The position numbers and the translations under genes are program-made. A DNA stretch of 32,178 bases from Fibrobacter sp. Its GTDB lineage: Bacteria; Fibrobacterota; Fibrobacteria; Fibrobacterales; Fibrobacteraceae. Location: assembly GCA_024399035.1 (NCBI GenBank), contig JAKSID010000033.1:1-32178 (forward strand), in the 5' to 3' direction. Positions within the stretch are counted from its first letter, which is position 1. Each line of letters starts with the position of its first letter. Shown piece after piece: positions 22,350-31,750 of this stretch. The notes under the pieces are model-generated. The model made no database searches, was not told the DNA's origin, and worked only from the letters and a program-made list of their open reading frames with translations.

Positions 22350-22365
22350 AAAAATTGGGTAATTT
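22337..22365 (+). promoter_or_regulatory. Leaderless promoter of the second TIGR02147 gene
   Basis: TTGACG (22337-22342), 17-bp spacer, TAATTT (22360-22365), six bases, ATG at 22372. This is the best-formed example of the leaderless arrangement in the window. Confidence 0.7.
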
Positions 22366-22371
22366 TGCGGT

Positions 22372-23217
22372 ATGGACAAGTACATCGACATCTACAAGTT
22401 TACTCATTTCCGAAAGTACCTAGACGAGTACCAGGCGGCAAGATCAAAGGTCGAGCCGTCTTTTAGCCGTACCGAGATCTGTAATCTTTTGGGTTTGCCC
22501 AAGACCCGTAGCTATTTTGCCGATGTTCTCAGAGGAAAAAAGGTTAGTCCCCGCATGGTGGCTAAGTTCATCGAGGTTCTGGGCCTAGACAAGAAAGAGG
22601 CCAAGTACTTCGAAACCATGGTAAAAGTGGACCAGGCAAAGACCGACGCACTCCGCAAGGCCGCCATGGAAGAGCTGCTCCAGCAGCACCCCAATCCCGA
22701 AAATATTCTGAATACCGACGCCTACGAATATTACAACCACTGGCACAACAGCGCATTGTTCGCAATCCTAGACGCCATGGACGTTGGCGACGATTTGGCC
22801 CCCGTTCAAAAGCGAATTTTCCCCAAGGTTACCTTGGGCAAGCTGAAGGATTCCCTGGAGCTGTTGCAGCGCCTGGGTCTCGCCCGCAAAAACGAAGAAG
22901 GGTACTGGAAACCGACCCAGGAATCTATCAGCAGCGGCCCCTACAACAACGCCGAACTGATCAAGCAGTATCAGCTGCAGTGTTTTGAACTTTCCAAGCA
23001 GGCTCTGATGACTCCGCCCAAGGCGCCCACCATCATGAGCACGTTGACTTTCAGTATTTCTAGCAACGCCTATAAGGAATTGGAGGAGGCGGTGCAGGAA
23101 TTCAAGGCAAAGGCCCGCCGAATTATTTCCCAGGACAAGGAAAAAGCCGACGGCGTCTATCAGTTGAACTTGCATATGTTCTCAAATCTCGAGAACAACG
23201 GGGGCAACAATGGCTAA
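22372..23217 (+). CDS. TIGR02147/DUF4423 family protein, putative transcription regulator
   Basis: A 281-aa cytosolic protein, paralogous to the one at 16767. Shared features are the opening YIDIYKFTHFRKYLDEYQAA, the HTH-like region RTEICNLLGL to YFADVLRGKKVSPRMV, the FETMVKVDQAKT helix, a winged segment (LELLQRLGLARKNEEGYW), and the closing block STLTFSIS. A regulator of the adjacent gene is the likely role: its last eight bases overlap the start of the lipoprotein gene (ATGGCTAA), so the two are translationally coupled. The transcript is probably leaderless. Confidence 0.88.
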   Translation: MDKYIDIYKFTHFRKYLDEYQAARSKVEPSFSRTEICNLLGLPKTRSYFADVLRGKKVSPRMVAKFIEVLGLDKKEAKYFETMVKVDQAKTDALRKAAMEELLQQHPNPENILNTDAYEYYNHWHNSALFAILDAMDVGDDLAPVQKRIFPKVTLGKLKDSLELLQRLGLARKNEEGYWKPTQESISSGPYNNAELIKQYQLQCFELSKQALMTPPKAPTIMSTLTFSISSNAYKELEEAVQEFKAKARRIISQDKEKADGVYQLNLHMFSNLENNGGNNG

Positions 23218-24925
23218 GAAATTTACGAGAGCGGGCAGTCTCGCCATAGGTTTTGCCGCAACCGTAGGCATGTTCTGCGGCTGTACCGACACTAATTCCG
23301 CCGGCGTGTGGACCGAAACCGAATCCGGCCAAACAGCCTCTACCGACCCTGTTACCGGGGAAAAGATTATCACGTCTGAAAGTTGCAGCGAAGGCATTCC
23401 CAGCAACTTGAAAAAAGTCGCAAGCAAAAAAGGCGAAGCAGTCACAAATTGCGACATCATCAAGCGCGCATACGCCCTGACCAACATCCAGGGAAAAGTC
23501 CTTGACGCCAGCGGCAATGCCATGAGCAGCGCCCGAGTTCTTTTGAAAAGAGCGGAAGGCAACTACAACGTAGACGGCGGCACCACCCGCGAAGTGGTCC
23601 AACGAGAAACCTTTACCGACGAAAACGGCAACTACACCTTCAAGGACTTGATTTACAAGGCAACCTTCGAGAACGCACCCTTCAACGAGAATTACGAACG
23701 AGACGAAAACGGCAAACCCGTCGTCTATTTCGACTACACCCTGCAGGTGGAAAATGACGACCAAACCATGGCCAGTTTCAGCTCCATCGACCTGAAAAAC
23801 GCAGAAAAAATCACCAAGGACGAAGAACCGTACCGCAAGATTGAAACTGCAAAATTAGGCAAGACCTACAGCAGGGAAATCAGCCTGAAGGGCATGAATT
23901 ACAGCGCCTCGGAAAAGGTCTGTCTGGACTACTCCTTCGCCTGCCACACACTGACAGAAGACGATGTGACCAAGGGATCCTTCCTCATGGAAAACATTCC
24001 TGAGGGCGTCTACCAGAATCTCTGCAGATACGCGGTAAATGCAGCAGGCACCACGTCAGAATACACCACCTCCCTCTGCAAGGTCATGGAAGAACCGGTA
24101 ATTACAAAGGAAGCCGTTGGCGAACTTTCCTTCGTTCTTCCCGAAGAGGCCTTGGTTTATTTAGACTCCCTGACAGACAAATCCATAAAGAACATACTGG
24201 TTCCCGTTTCCTTGGATGATGTAGCAAGCCCAGTCTTGGTTAACACAGCAGGCGTTTGCAGGTTGGTAAGCGCAGATGACTCCGAGGCAGGCAATTACTG
24301 GGCTGAAATCAGTTTCGTTTCAGACACCGCCACTTACGATGTCATTGATGAAGCCAACCAGAACATTTCCAACAATGTGGTTTTCTCTGCAAAATCCGTG
24401 CAAGAAGCTACCGTTGAATCCATCGACATGAAACGAACCAACACCGGATTCAGTTTCAAGATCAATCTGGACGGTAGCAAGGAAAAACAGCCTGTGGTTC
24501 TCCTGAGCAACGTAAAGGAAGATTATAGTGGCAAGCAGGTCGGTTACGAGATTCGCCAGTGCGAGGAAAAGTCAAAGAGCCTTTGCACCCGAATCTACAG
24601 CGGTTTGGATTCCGTCGCCACAGACACCATCGTTTACGGCAAGAGTGACCTTTTAGATGGCGAAGACCACATTTTCACCATCGTTCTTGTGGAAAACCAC
24701 CTTTCCATCGCTGTCGATGGCAAGGTCATTCGAGATACAGACCTGAAGGTCAGCAACACCTTCCACTCCTTTGAATATGCCGATGCCGAAACGACCCTGG
24801 GAAAAGCAGAACTTACCGATTTCGTCATGTTCAAGATGAGCACCGACATCCGTAAGAAAGGCGAAACCAACTGGGGCCGACTGAAGGCCTGGCTCATTAC
24901 CCATCAGCTGATGAGCCTCCGTTAA
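23210..24925 (+). CDS. Large lipoprotein with carboxypeptidase-regulatory-like and LamG-like domains
   Basis: A 571-aa protein. The N-terminus has a basic start, a hydrophobic stretch and a lipobox-like MFCGC (Cys25), so surface or periplasmic anchoring is expected. Residues about 90-180 form a carboxypeptidase-regulatory-like beta-sandwich (NIQGKVLDASGNAMSSARV, then FTDENGNYTFKDL). The C-terminal part resembles a concanavalin/LamG fold (EDHIFTIVLVENHLSIAVDGK). It has no visible catalytic motif, so binding or adhesion to polysaccharide or cell surface is possible. It overlaps the TIGR02147 gene by eight bases. Confidence 0.8.
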   Translation: MAKKFTRAGSLAIGFAATVGMFCGCTDTNSAGVWTETESGQTASTDPVTGEKIITSESCSEGIPSNLKKVASKKGEAVTNCDIIKRAYALTNIQGKVLDASGNAMSSARVLLKRAEGNYNVDGGTTREVVQRETFTDENGNYTFKDLIYKATFENAPFNENYERDENGKPVVYFDYTLQVENDDQTMASFSSIDLKNAEKITKDEEPYRKIETAKLGKTYSREISLKGMNYSASEKVCLDYSFACHTLTEDDVTKGSFLMENIPEGVYQNLCRYAVNAAGTTSEYTTSLCKVMEEPVITKEAVGELSFVLPEEALVYLDSLTDKSIKNILVPVSLDDVASPVLVNTAGVCRLVSADDSEAGNYWAEISFVSDTATYDVIDEANQNISNNVVFSAKSVQEATVESIDMKRTNTGFSFKINLDGSKEKQPVVLLSNVKEDYSGKQVGYEIRQCEEKSKSLCTRIYSGLDSVATDTIVYGKSDLLDGEDHIFTIVLVENHLSIAVDGKVIRDTDLKVSNTFHSFEYADAETTLGKAELTDFVMFKMSTDIRKKGETNWGRLKAWLITHQLMSLR

Positions 24926-24956
24926 GACTTCACAAACCAAGCAATTTCAAAACAGC

Positions 24957-24983
24957 AAAGGCGGCCCTCAAGCCGCCTTTTTT
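24957..24983 (+). terminator. Rho-independent terminator
   Basis: A 9-bp perfect stem (AAAGGCGGC, 24957-24965; GCCGCCTTT, 24972-24980), CCTCAA loop and three more T, between the converging lipoprotein and prepilin peptidase genes. Confidence 0.88.
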
Positions 24984-24998
24984 ATGCCTTCGCAAAAG

Positions 24999-25880
24999 TT
25001 ATTCGCCCAAAACAAACTGCAAATACATTTGCAGCAGGTTGTTGCCCCACAGGTAAATTACGGGAGCGGCAATGGCAAGGAAAGGTCCAAAGGGAATCTG
25101 GCCCGGAGCGTCGGCGGAATCGTCCACCACAGCCTTAGCAGCTACTTTCTCCTGGATTTTTGCGTACGGAATCATGACGATAATGCCGATAATGGCGGCA
25201 ATCACAAGAATCATGAAGGCGGACTGCCAACCCATCAAGGCGCCATAGCCAGCCAAAAGCTTTACATCACCAAAGCCCATGGCATCCTTCTTAAAGACCT
25301 TGCTAGCCACAAAGCCCAAGAGCCAAAGGCCGCCACCGGCAGCAACGGCGCCGATTAAGCTCTGAAGCGGGGTTATTCCACCAGGAATCAGAGAGATCAA
25401 AAGACCCGCCACAATGCCGCCAACGCTCATGGAATCAGGAATTAGTTTGTACTTGAAATCCACTGCGCACACAGGGTAAACAGCAAGCAAAAGCCAGAAC
25501 ATGGCCAAAGCGTCGGCCCACACTGCAGGAACCATCACCGGGACACTGAAAAGTTCCGGAACCACACCGCCATAGTTCACCGCCACCGCAGCAAAAAGAG
25601 CCAACGCACCTAGCAAACCGCACAGCGCTTCACCAATGGGGTAGATGATGTTCAGGGGCTTATGGCAGCAGGCAGTCTTACCGCGAAGAATAATCCAACC
25701 GATAATAGGCAGGTTCAAATAGATCGGGATACGCTTTTTGCACAGAGGGCAGTGAGAAGGGGGATTTATCAAGGAAATACCCCTAGGCATTCTGTACACA
25801 ATCACGTTATAAAAGCTACCTACGCAGGCGCCAAAAACAAAAAAGACAACAAGCCAGTACCAAAGTGGAACTACATCCAT
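24999..25880 (-). CDS. Prepilin peptidase (A24 family)
   Basis: A 293-aa inner-membrane aspartic protease that removes leader peptides from type IV pilins or pseudopilins and usually methylates the new N-terminus. The catalytic aspartates are in AVDFKYKLIPD (Asp141) and GFGD (Asp205). The N-terminal methyltransferase-type domain is present (GSFYNVIVYRMPRG, SHCPLCKKRI), but the second zinc pair is unusual: where the family has C-x-x-C the sequence is GKTACCH, so Cys71 and Cys72 are adjacent. Seven to eight hydrophobic segments follow. GGGGAGG six bases upstream fixes the start. No pilin genes are in the window. It is divergent from the giant lipoprotein gene. Confidence 0.93.
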   Translation of the reverse strand: MDVVPLWYWLVVFFVFGACVGSFYNVIVYRMPRGISLINPPSHCPLCKKRIPIYLNLPIIGWIILRGKTACCHKPLNIIYPIGEALCGLLGALALFAAVAVNYGGVVPELFSVPVMVPAVWADALAMFWLLLAVYPVCAVDFKYKLIPDSMSVGGIVAGLLISLIPGGITPLQSLIGAVAAGGGLWLLGFVASKVFKKDAMGFGDVKLLAGYGALMGWQSAFMILVIAAIIGIIVMIPYAKIQEKVAAKAVVDDSADAPGQIPFGPFLAIAAPVIYLWGNNLLQMYLQFVLGE

Positions 25881-25935
25881 AAATAGCCTCCCCAGTGCAA
25901 GAAATCACACCAAAATCGTAAAGAAAAAGATAAAT

Positions 25936-25941
25936 TATAAT
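25936..25941 (+). promoter_or_regulatory. -10 box for the giant lipoprotein operon
   Basis: A perfect TATAAT, 30 bases before the ATG at 25972, leaves a short leader carrying GAGGA seven bases from the start codon. The -35 is poor. Confidence 0.5.
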
Positions 25942-25971
25942 GTGTAAAAGTATATTGGCGAGGACCCTACC

Positions 25972-28900
25972 ATGCGCGTAAAAAGTCTGATAAGTTTGTT
26001 TATGGCAGCAACGGCCCTGCTGTTCTTGGATAGCTGTTCCAGGGAATCTCCGCTAAAGGAGAATGTGGGCCTTAAGAACAACCACTCCAGGGTGTTCTCT
26101 TCTCGTGTTCCTTTCGAGAATCCCCAGGCGTTTATCGACTCCATGGCAAACACCCCCGTGGACTCTGCAAACTCTACTCCCGATACCCTGACGGTTACCG
26201 TAAACGACACTGTTTACCTGATTGGCGTATTGCCCCGTTTCGTGGATAAGATCTACCTGTTCCAGTGGACCATGATCGAAGGCAAGGACACTGTGGAAAT
26301 CACGGGCGACAACGCAAAGCCTTTCGCCTGGTCTTACTCCAAGCCCGGCGTTTACTACCCCATGTTTGTGGCATTCGACGGCAACAACGCAACCGACACC
26401 GCAGGCACGGGTACCAAGCGCACTTACATCAACGTCATTGACACAAAGCCGGAACTTAGCGTACCCAAGGACACCCTGTGGACTAAGCACGACGGCGATA
26501 TTACCTTCCCCATTTTTGCTGCAGACTCCTTTGGCACAATCAAGAGCGTAAAGGTAGACCTGGATGCCAGCGGCAAGGGAAAGCCCAAGGAATGGAAGTA
26601 CGAAGAAGACAAGGATTCCCTGTACCTGACCATTAAATACGACAAGGATTACATCGATTCCCTTGGCAACCAGAAGATCTACATCATCGTAGAAGACGAC
26701 GACGGCAACGAAGCCATGGACAGTGTCTATCTGCATTATAACAGACTGCCCACCCTCAAGATCATCTCTCCGCTGGACGGCTCCCGCCACAGCAACAAGG
26801 AACGTTTCTATTTCTACTACGAAAGCGAAGACGAAGACAACCCCCAGGATTTGCGATTCTTCATCTACGCCCAGGTTTCCAAGAACGGCAAGGCCCCTAC
26901 CAAGGCATTCACCTCCGACGACTTGATTGCCAAGGAAATCACTTCCAAGATTTTTGAACCGACTACCGAAGACGGTAGGAACGTCATTACCTTGGTGGAT
27001 GATCCCAGCACTGAAATCACTGGCCGTATCTATTGGGATATGTACGTGACCGACGGCTACGACATCGTGCGTATGGAACGTATCGCCACCTCCGACAGTA
27101 CCAGCCGCCCCTGGAACTTCTACATCGGCGACCTGAGCTCTACCCAGGGTACCTTCTACGGTGTGGCTAAGTTCGAAGGCCGCGACGATCACGCCGGCAT
27201 CCGAATCGAGTTCAACAACGGCAGCAAGATCTTTGACGGCTTTACCGACGCCAAGGGTAACTACACCATCAAGGCAGACTACGGTTCCTACGAAGTTCGC
27301 GCAAGTTCCAGCATCCGCGAATACCAGTACGCCTTCCAAAAGGACTTGTTCATTGAATCCGGCACCACCATCAAGGTGGACGACCTTATTTTGAAGGACA
27401 CAACCTCCCCTGTGGTTACGATCACCGACGTAGATACCTTTGATGTCCGCAAGATCAACTTGAACATCTATGCCAGGGACCTTGCTTCTCGCCTGGCTTC
27501 TGTAACTGCAAAGTTCGAAGGCGATGAAAAGGAACTGACCTGCACCAAGACCGACGAAGATGCCATCTACAACTGTAAGCTGGACTTGGAAAATTTGGTA
27601 GACGGCAAGTACGGCTGGGAAGCCATCGCCAAGGATAACGCAGGCAACATTACCTCAGTCAAGGACACGATCTACATTGACGCAACCACCATCGACCTTA
27701 CGGTAAACGGCAAGAAGAAACAGCTTATCGGAGAATCCAACAAGTTAACCTTCGAAGTAACCGTAGGCAACGCTCTGCCCGCTGCAGATTCCGTCACTTG
27801 GACTGCCGAAATGAAGGGCAAGAAAATCGACAAGAAAACCAAGCTGGACGAAAACGGCAAGGGTTCCTTTGAGCTGACTTACGAAGATATTGACGCCTTT
27901 ACCGAAGAGAATACGGACTATGTCATGACCGCGACCTATGCAAGTAACGGAGTGAACATCAGTACCCAGGTAAAGTTCGGCAAGTTGAGCAACAAGCCCA
28001 CCATCTACTTTACCGAGCCGGGCGACGAAATCAGTGTTACCATGAACGACGCCGTAGAATTCAAGGCCTCTGCCTACCCCGGCAACACCAGCACCAAGAT
28101 TACTGTAAGCTGGGACTGTGGCGAGAATCTAGCAAGCGGATTCACCTGCCCCACCGCCCAGGAATACACCTCTGAAACAACAACCATCACAGCAAAGCTT
28201 GGATACAAGACCCTGGGCGACCACAAGGTTACCTTGAACGTTGTTGGCGACGACGGACAGAAATCCAGCGACGCCGTGACTGTAAAGGTCATTAGCGACA
28301 AGCCTGTCATTACTGCAACCACCGACGGCAGTGAATACAAGATTAACGCCAAGGTCAACGCAAAGATTTCCGGTAGCGATAAGTACGGCACCATCAACGA
28401 AATCCGTTGGGGTTGTTCCGACGGTAATATCGAAATAGTGAAGGACGATAATTCCAAGGTTCTGACTACACCGGCAAAGAGCATTAGCGACTACGTCATT
28501 ACACTTGATATGCCGAACATCGAATCCAGCAAGTACCGCTGCTTGATTACCGCTATCGATGACGATGGCGAAGAAGGCCGCGATACGTTGACTTTCAATG
28601 TTCTCAAGGATCCCCCGACCGTGACCTTGAAGACTCACGCAGACGCCGTAAAGATCAACAGCCAGCAGAAAGTGAGTGCAACCGCCTATGACGCCTTGGG
28701 CCAGATTACCAAGTACGAAATTGCTTGCGGCACCAACCTTAAGAGTCTGCCGGACTGGATCAAGATGTCCAAGAGCGACACCACGGTGACCATGCCCTCC
28801 GAAGCAGTTACCTACTACTGCGTTGTGCAGGTCACCGACGACGACAACAACACCGCCCGCGATACCGCAGCCTACACGGTTCTTGTGGGCAGGCCCATCG

Positions 28901-31284
28901 TTAAAGCTTCTGCAAACTACGAGACCGTAACCATCAAGGACGTTGTAGAACTTAACGCTCACGCCGTGGACTCCCTGGGTTCCATCGTCATGTACGAATG
29001 GGGCTGCGGTTCCAGTTCCACCAAGAGCATCAACTTTACCTACAGTTCCTCCACAACGCCTAAGACAAGCATGACCATGCCCAGTAAGGAAGACAACAAG
29101 TACCTCTGCATTATCAAGGTCACCGACGACGACGACAACGAAGTCAAGGATACTGTAGAAATCAAGGTACTTCTTGCACCGCCTACGGTCAAGGTCGAGA
29201 ACAAGTCCATGACCATTCGCGAAGGCTTTAATATCGCCCTTAACGCAACCGCCAGCGACATCAACGGCGTTGCTTCGGACCCGGGTGAAATCGTCAAACG
29301 CGAATGGAGTTGCGCACTGCCCGACAGAATCTCTAGCAACTGGAAGACCGTAAGCGTTTACGACACCGTTTGGAAAGCTCCCGCAGCAAACGCAAACTTT
29401 ATCTGCGTGGCTCGCGCAACCGATAACGATGGCAACACTGCAACCGATACCGTAACCTTCAAGTACACTTCTGAAACACCTCAGATCTGGGTCTCCAGCA
29501 ATTTGATTTACCTGAACGAAGGCGACGCATTTACTTTGGACGCAAAGGTGAATACAGCATGGCAGGGTATCAACTGGTTCAGCTGGGAATGCGTGGACAA
29601 GGAAACTGGCAAGAGTATGGAAAAATCCGTACCGGAATATGACTACGAAGCCAACGGAAAGTCATTCGCCGTGGGCAAGGACTCTAGCTACTCAGAACAA
29701 GGCAAGAACATGTACTGCATTGTTTCTGCCGAAGAAAAGAGCACTAGGGAAGTTCTTAAGGACACTACCGAAGTCCGCATCATGAAGTATTACCCCACGG
29801 GCAAAATTTCTGCAGCAGACACCGTATACCTGTGGAGCGGCGACAACGCTCTGCCCGTCGAATCCCGATTCATCCACGACAAGACTTGGGGCGGTTTCTG
29901 CTCGAAGCCTGGCGATCTGGGTGCCGCGGACAAGTCGCTCTACAGCTTCTCCTGGAACTTCAGTTCTGTGGACGACTACTTCTACGAAGGGCCTACCGAC
30001 GGAACCTTGGACACCACCATCGCAGAAGTCCACACCGCACTTATCCGCCCCAGCGAAGAAGGCGCCATGACCATCGGTCTGGCATTCCTCGACAGTACCG
30101 TTGAAGAAGGCGAGGCGATTACGCCCAGTTTTAAGCTGCGCCACAGCGCCGACACCGTATACAGAACGATCTACTTTAGAAAGGCTTGGCAGAACCTTGC
30201 CCAAGACACTGTGGTTGAAACAGCACAATCCAACGTGCCGGTGGCATTCGCCCTCATTGGCGACAAGCCCGCAACCGCCTACTTGTCTGGCAAGAACACT
30301 GTGAAGATTTCTACCTACAACGGCAGCAAATGGAGCAAACTTGGGGAATTTACCACCTCCGACTCCGTTACTGCAGTTCAGTTGGCATCCGACGGCAAGG
30401 ACCTTTACGTAGGCGCCTTGACCACAGGAAATGACTTTATTGTAAAGAAGTCTGCCGGAGGCACCTCCGCCCTGACCACAGGCAACACCATCGCAAGCGT
30501 TGCGGCACCCAAGCTGACCTTCAGCGCCGAAGGCAAGCCTATCATCGCATACATCAACACCGCCGAAAGCAACAAGGGGTACCTGGCATACCTCAACGGT
30601 TCCAACTGGACCAAGGTAAGCGTATTCTCCACAGCACTTCGCGAAATCAACGCCGTAGCAACCAGCGATGGCAGAGTAATCCTTGTGGGCGTTGGCAACA
30701 CAACCTCGTACACAGGATACGTTGCAATGCTGAACAGCAGCTACGGTTCCTTGTTGGCATCGACCTCCATGGGAAACAACTACAGCACAATCGGCTTAGC
30801 TGTTGATGGTGGCAGCGTTTATATGGCCTATATGAACCGCGACACTGACAAGTACGGCGCAGAATTCAAGAAGGGCTCCATCAAGACCAACTCGATTAGT
30901 TGGGGCAGCGCCACCCAGATCTTCGAAGCATACATTTCTTATCATTTGAGCATCGCTGTTCGAAACGGCATTGTCTATATCGCTAGCGGCGACGCAATCC
31001 GTGCAAACCTGTCTCAGGTTCACGTATTCCGCTACGAAGACAACCAATGGCACTATCACGGCGAAAACCAGTTGCCTTACTTCGGTAAAAGTTTCTATGA
31101 TAAGAACGGATATTATCTGCGCGGATACGCTCCGGAGCTGACACTTGACGATAGCGGGAAACTCTATCTGTCTATGTTGGGCCGTGCAAGCGGAGCCGCC
31201 GCAAATACCAAATACAACGGTCCCATCATCATGAAGTATGCGGCCGATAACTGGAAAGTAACACCTGCTACTTGCGAGGAATAA
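25972..31284 (+). CDS. Giant PKD-repeat surface lipoprotein with beta-propeller-like C-terminus
   Basis: A 1770-aa protein. The signal peptide ends in a lipobox (FLDSC, Cys22). Several Ig/PKD-like modules fill the N-terminal 390 residues; a carboxypeptidase-regulatory-like domain follows (about 393-470, GTFYGVAKFEG). A tandem run of about six PKD-like repeats of about 95 residues covers roughly 675-1270, each ending in an Asp-rich strand such as VTDDDNNTARDT and most with a Cys pair that could form a disulfide. The last 350 residues (from about 1420) look like a beta-propeller, with repeated LAVDGGSVYMAY-type and TFSAEGKPIIAY-type blades. A long outer-surface adhesin or binding protein is likely; no enzyme motif is seen. 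It is followed after one base by the DUF6941-like gene. Confidence 0.85.
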   Translation: MRVKSLISLFMAATALLFLDSCSRESPLKENVGLKNNHSRVFSSRVPFENPQAFIDSMANTPVDSANSTPDTLTVTVNDTVYLIGVLPRFVDKIYLFQWTMIEGKDTVEITGDNAKPFAWSYSKPGVYYPMFVAFDGNNATDTAGTGTKRTYINVIDTKPELSVPKDTLWTKHDGDITFPIFAADSFGTIKSVKVDLDASGKGKPKEWKYEEDKDSLYLTIKYDKDYIDSLGNQKIYIIVEDDDGNEAMDSVYLHYNRLPTLKIISPLDGSRHSNKERFYFYYESEDEDNPQDLRFFIYAQVSKNGKAPTKAFTSDDLIAKEITSKIFEPTTEDGRNVITLVDDPSTEITGRIYWDMYVTDGYDIVRMERIATSDSTSRPWNFYIGDLSSTQGTFYGVAKFEGRDDHAGIRIEFNNGSKIFDGFTDAKGNYTIKADYGSYEVRASSSIREYQYAFQKDLFIESGTTIKVDDLILKDTTSPVVTITDVDTFDVRKINLNIYARDLASRLASVTAKFEGDEKELTCTKTDEDAIYNCKLDLENLVDGKYGWEAIAKDNAGNITSVKDTIYIDATTIDLTVNGKKKQLIGESNKLTFEVTVGNALPAADSVTWTAEMKGKKIDKKTKLDENGKGSFELTYEDIDAFTEENTDYVMTATYASNGVNISTQVKFGKLSNKPTIYFTEPGDEISVTMNDAVEFKASAYPGNTSTKITVSWDCGENLASGFTCPTAQEYTSETTTITAKLGYKTLGDHKVTLNVVGDDGQKSSDAVTVKVISDKPVITATTDGSEYKINAKVNAKISGSDKYGTINEIRWGCSDGNIEIVKDDNSKVLTTPAKSISDYVITLDMPNIESSKYRCLITAIDDDGEEGRDTLTFNVLKDPPTVTLKTHADAVKINSQQKVSATAYDALGQITKYEIACGTNLKSLPDWIKMSKSDTTVTMPSEAVTYYCVVQVTDDDNNTARDTAAYTVLVGRPIVKASANYETVTIKDVVELNAHAVDSLGSIVMYEWGCGSSSTKSINFTYSSSTTPKTSMTMPSKEDNKYLCIIKVTDDDDNEVKDTVEIKVLLAPPTVKVENKSMTIREGFNIALNATASDINGVASDPGEIVKREWSCALPDRISSNWKTVSVYDTVWKAPAANANFICVARATDNDGNTATDTVTFKYTSETPQIWVSSNLIYLNEGDAFTLDAKVNTAWQGINWFSWECVDKETGKSMEKSVPEYDYEANGKSFAVGKDSSYSEQGKNMYCIVSAEEKSTREVLKDTTEVRIMKYYPTGKISAADTVYLWSGDNALPVESRFIHDKTWGGFCSKPGDLGAADKSLYSFSWNFSSVDDYFYEGPTDGTLDTTIAEVHTALIRPSEEGAMTIGLAFLDSTVEEGEAITPSFKLRHSADTVYRTIYFRKAWQNLAQDTVVETAQSNVPVAFALIGDKPATAYLSGKNTVKISTYNGSKWSKLGEFTTSDSVTAVQLASDGKDLYVGALTTGNDFIVKKSAGGTSALTTGNTIASVAAPKLTFSAEGKPIIAYINTAESNKGYLAYLNGSNWTKVSVFSTALREINAVATSDGRVILVGVGNTTSYTGYVAMLNSSYGSLLASTSMGNNYSTIGLAVDGGSVYMAYMNRDTDKYGAEFKKGSIKTNSISWGSATQIFEAYISYHLSIAVRNGIVYIASGDAIRANLSQVHVFRYEDNQWHYHGENQLPYFGKSFYDKNGYYLRGYAPELTLDDSGKLYLSMLGRASGAAANTKYNGPIIMKYAADNWKVTPATCEE

Positions 31285-31285
31285 A

Positions 31286-31750
31286 ATGAATATTGAAATT
31301 GCAGCAATTTGTGACGCAGCCACTGCCAACGGTATGGGCGGTCGTCTGAACATTCTTGGAGCCTTTGACCGCGTTTTTGCAAAGTTCCCGTTGGTCATTC
31401 CCCAGTGTTCCGCAGCCTTCCGCATTCGCTACCAGCGTGCTGAAGCAGGCGTACACGAACTGGTTCTCACTATCGAAGACGTTTGCGGCAAGCCTATCGT
31501 TCCGCCCATGCAGTCCAAGATTCCTCTGGAACCTGTTGCACAGGGCTTTGACACCGCTGCAGTGAACCTGGTGCTGAACCTCCAGCGTTTGCAGATCCAG
31601 CGCCCGGACAAGTACATTGTACGCCTGGTTGTGGATAACGAAGAACTGATTAGCCTGCCGCTGTACATGCTGGAAGCTCCTCAGCAGATGCCCGGCGGCC
31701 CCGTGGCCCAAGGCGAACAGAGCCTCGACCCCGTTGATGGCAACGCCTAG
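31286..31750 (+). CDS. DUF6941-like small cytosolic protein
   Basis: A 154-aa protein without signal peptide. The opening MNIEIAAICDAATANGMGGRLNILGAFD-type stretch (residues 1-28) and the following RIRYQRAEAGVHELVLTI match the DUF6941 layout as I know it; function unknown. AGGA lies five bases before the ATG, and the start is one base after the upstream stop, so translation is coupled. The last two sense codons and the stop (AAC GCC TAG) are the first bases of the downstream tandem repeat, so the C-terminus may have been altered by arrival of the repeat. Confidence 0.75.
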   Translation: MNIEIAAICDAATANGMGGRLNILGAFDRVFAKFPLVIPQCSAAFRIRYQRAEAGVHELVLTIEDVCGKPIVPPMQSKIPLEPVAQGFDTAAVNLVLNLQRLQIQRPDKYIVRLVVDNEELISLPLYMLEAPQQMPGGPVAQGEQSLDPVDGNA

